Positions 62,923 through 64,000 of a stretch of DNA of 64,000 nt are shown here, piece after piece. Position numbers and translations under genes: made by a program. A model generated the notes under the pieces. It saw nothing but the letters and a program-made list of their open reading frames with translations, did not search any database and had not been told where the DNA came from. Source of the stretch: Ureibacillus chungkukjangi (GTDB lineage: Bacteria > Bacillota > Bacilli > Bacillales_A > Planococcaceae); contig NZ_QJTJ01000007.1 in NCBI RefSeq assembly GCF_003217295.1, forward strand, positions 62,001-126,000, in the 5' to 3' direction. The first letter of the stretch is position 1. Each line of letters begins with the position of its first letter.

Positions 62923-64000
62923 TTAGTCTTGCCATTTTGATTTTACGAAATTATCCATACGACGAACCGCTTCTTCCAGGTTCTCTAAAGATGTAGCATA
63001 GCTTAAACGTATTGTAGATGGTAGTCCGAAGCCTGAACCCGGTACAACTGCAACATTAGCATCAGTAAGAAGAGCTGTTACGAAATCATCAACAGAAGCG
63101 TAGCCCGTTTTTTGTGCTGCTTCTGATACATCTGGCAATAAATAAAATGCACCTTGAGGTTTAATCACATTAAAACCAGGGATTGCATTTAATTTTGGAT
63201 AGATTGTTTCTAATCGAGATTCAAAAGCCGCTCTCATTTCTTCTACAGAATCCTGTGGCCCGTTATATGCTTCAATTGTTGCATATTGAGATGTAGTAGT
63301 TGGATTTGATGTTGAGTGTGAAGCAAGGTCAGTCATTGATTCAATAATCTCTGCATTACCTGCTGCATAACCAATCCGCCATCCTGTCATTGAATGGGAT
63401 TTTGCTACACCATTTATAAGGATTGTACGTGCTTTCACTTCCTCAGAAATTGACGCAACAGAAAAATGTTCTAATCCATTGTATAGAAGTTTTTCATAAA
63501 TTTCATCCGATACGATTAAAATATCTTTTTCTACTGCAACTTCTGCTAAAGCTTCTAACTCTTCACGTGTGTAAACCATTCCAGAAGGATTACTTGGTGA
63601 GTTAATAATTACTGCCTTTGTCTTTGGCGTTACTGCATTCCGTAATTGATCCGCCGTAATTTTGAAGTTTTGTTCACTTGTACTTTCAACGTAAACCGGT
63701 ACACCACCAGCTAGTTTTACTTGCTCAGGGTATGAAACCCAATAAGGAATTGGGATTATTACTTCATCCCCTTCATTTAGAATGACCTGGAATAAGGTAT
63801 ATAGAACGTGTTTAGCCCCAATTCCCACGAGAATTTCCTTTGGCGTGTATTCGAGATTGTTGTCTCTTGCCAATTTGTCTATAATCGCTTTCTTTAAAGC
63901 AGGCAGTCCACCAGCTGGAGTATATTTTGTATGTCCTTGATACATCGATTCTGACGCAGCATCAAGAATATTTTTTGGTGTATTGAAATCTGGCTCCCCT
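62923..64000 (-). CDS. aspB: Aspartate aminotransferase (AspB), cut by window end
   Basis: PLP enzyme moving the amino group between aspartate and 2-oxoglutarate. The C-terminal 359 residues are here; the frame is still open at 64000, starting GEPDFNTPKN, so the true start lies beyond the window. The PLP lysine is in GVAKSHSMTGWRIGY, with SPSNPSG and VSDEIYEKLLY also present. Class I, subgroup Ib, as B. subtilis AspB. Partner of asnS downstream. Confidence 0.94.
   Translation of the reverse strand, partial: GEPDFNTPKNILDAASESMYQGHTKYTPAGGLPALKKAIIDKLARDNNLEYTPKEILVGIGAKHVLYTLFQVILNEGDEVIIPIPYWVSYPEQVKLAGGVPVYVESTSEQNFKITADQLRNAVTPKTKAVIINSPSNPSGMVYTREELEALAEVAVEKDILIVSDEIYEKLLYNGLEHFSVASISEEVKARTILINGVAKSHSMTGWRIGYAAGNAEIIESMTDLASHSTSNPTTTSQYATIEAYNGPQDSVEEMRAAFESRLETIYPKLNAIPGFNVIKPQGAFYLLPDVSEAAQKTGYASVDDFVTALLTDANVAVVPGSGFGLPSTIRLSYATSLENLEEAVRRMDNFVKSKWQD

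Overview
The window looks like low-GC Gram-positive chromosome from the Bacillales, most likely the Planococcaceae/Caryophanaceae group (Lysinibacillus, Solibacillus, Ureibacillus and relatives). The grounds are the AT-rich composition, strong AGGAGG-type ribosome binding sites, frequent TTG/GTG starts, a B-type RNase P RNA, and the B. subtilis-like order aspB-asnS-dnaD-nth-ypoC, recU-ponA, yppE-mrfA-mrfB, gpsB-rnpB-rlmL and a ypvA-like helicase. I saw no integrase, transposase, CRISPR array, rRNA or tRNA. The genus is an inference.

Layout. 1-4.0 kb: ribose operon on the minus strand (rbsR-rbsK-rbsD-rbsA-rbsC, the last cut by the window edge), with two phased RbsR-type operators. 4.3-6.1 kb: a 4HB chemoreceptor. 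6.2-10.8 kb: a TIMP/NTR-like secreted protein, a GntR-ABC-permease operon with its own operator, and a BmrA-like drug exporter. 11-13.1 kb: fhs and a cold-shock gene. 13.3-17.4 kb: a membrane-tethered PstS-like protein, a short YitT protein, a two-gene operon with a LexA box placed exactly between -35 and -10, a VOC protein and a standalone CoaB. 17.7-24.9 kb: a SEC-C/HTH protein, a zinc-finger protein, an RNase HI-like protein, a DHA2 multidrug exporter with an attenuator-like leader, an orphan STAS protein, type II pantothenate kinase and a DEDDh exonuclease.

25.3-35.2 kb: squalene/phytoene synthase family protein, a 7TM-PAS-GGDEF cyclase, dsdA with a yqxD-type gene, pepF, malic enzyme, an MBL-fold hydrolase and a rhodanese. 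35.2-39.7 kb: the large double dynamin DynA, an unannotated 27-residue membrane peptide behind a Fur box, and CheX. 40.1-42.4 kb: a ba3-type cytochrome oxidase operon under an Fnr/Crp-like box centred 41.5 bp before the inferred transcription start. 42.5-45.3 kb: a TRAP dicarboxylate transporter with an upstream cre-like site.

45.7-64 kb: conserved housekeeping block for DNA repair, replication and the cell wall: YpvA/DinG-like helicase, RlmL, PAS-GGDEF-EAL, rnpB, gpsB, mrfB, mrfA, yppE, recU, ponA, ypoC, nth, dnaD, asnS, aspB (cut by the window end).

The less expected material is regulatory: iron (Fur box), oxygen (Fnr-like half-site array), SOS (LexA box), drug sensing (leader ORF overlapping a terminator) and several inverted repeats at promoters. 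No large undescribed multigene system is evident. The best candidates for new biology are the Fur-box microprotein, the attenuator ahead of the DHA2 exporter, and the SEC-C/cyclin-HTH protein with an inverted repeat at its promoter.
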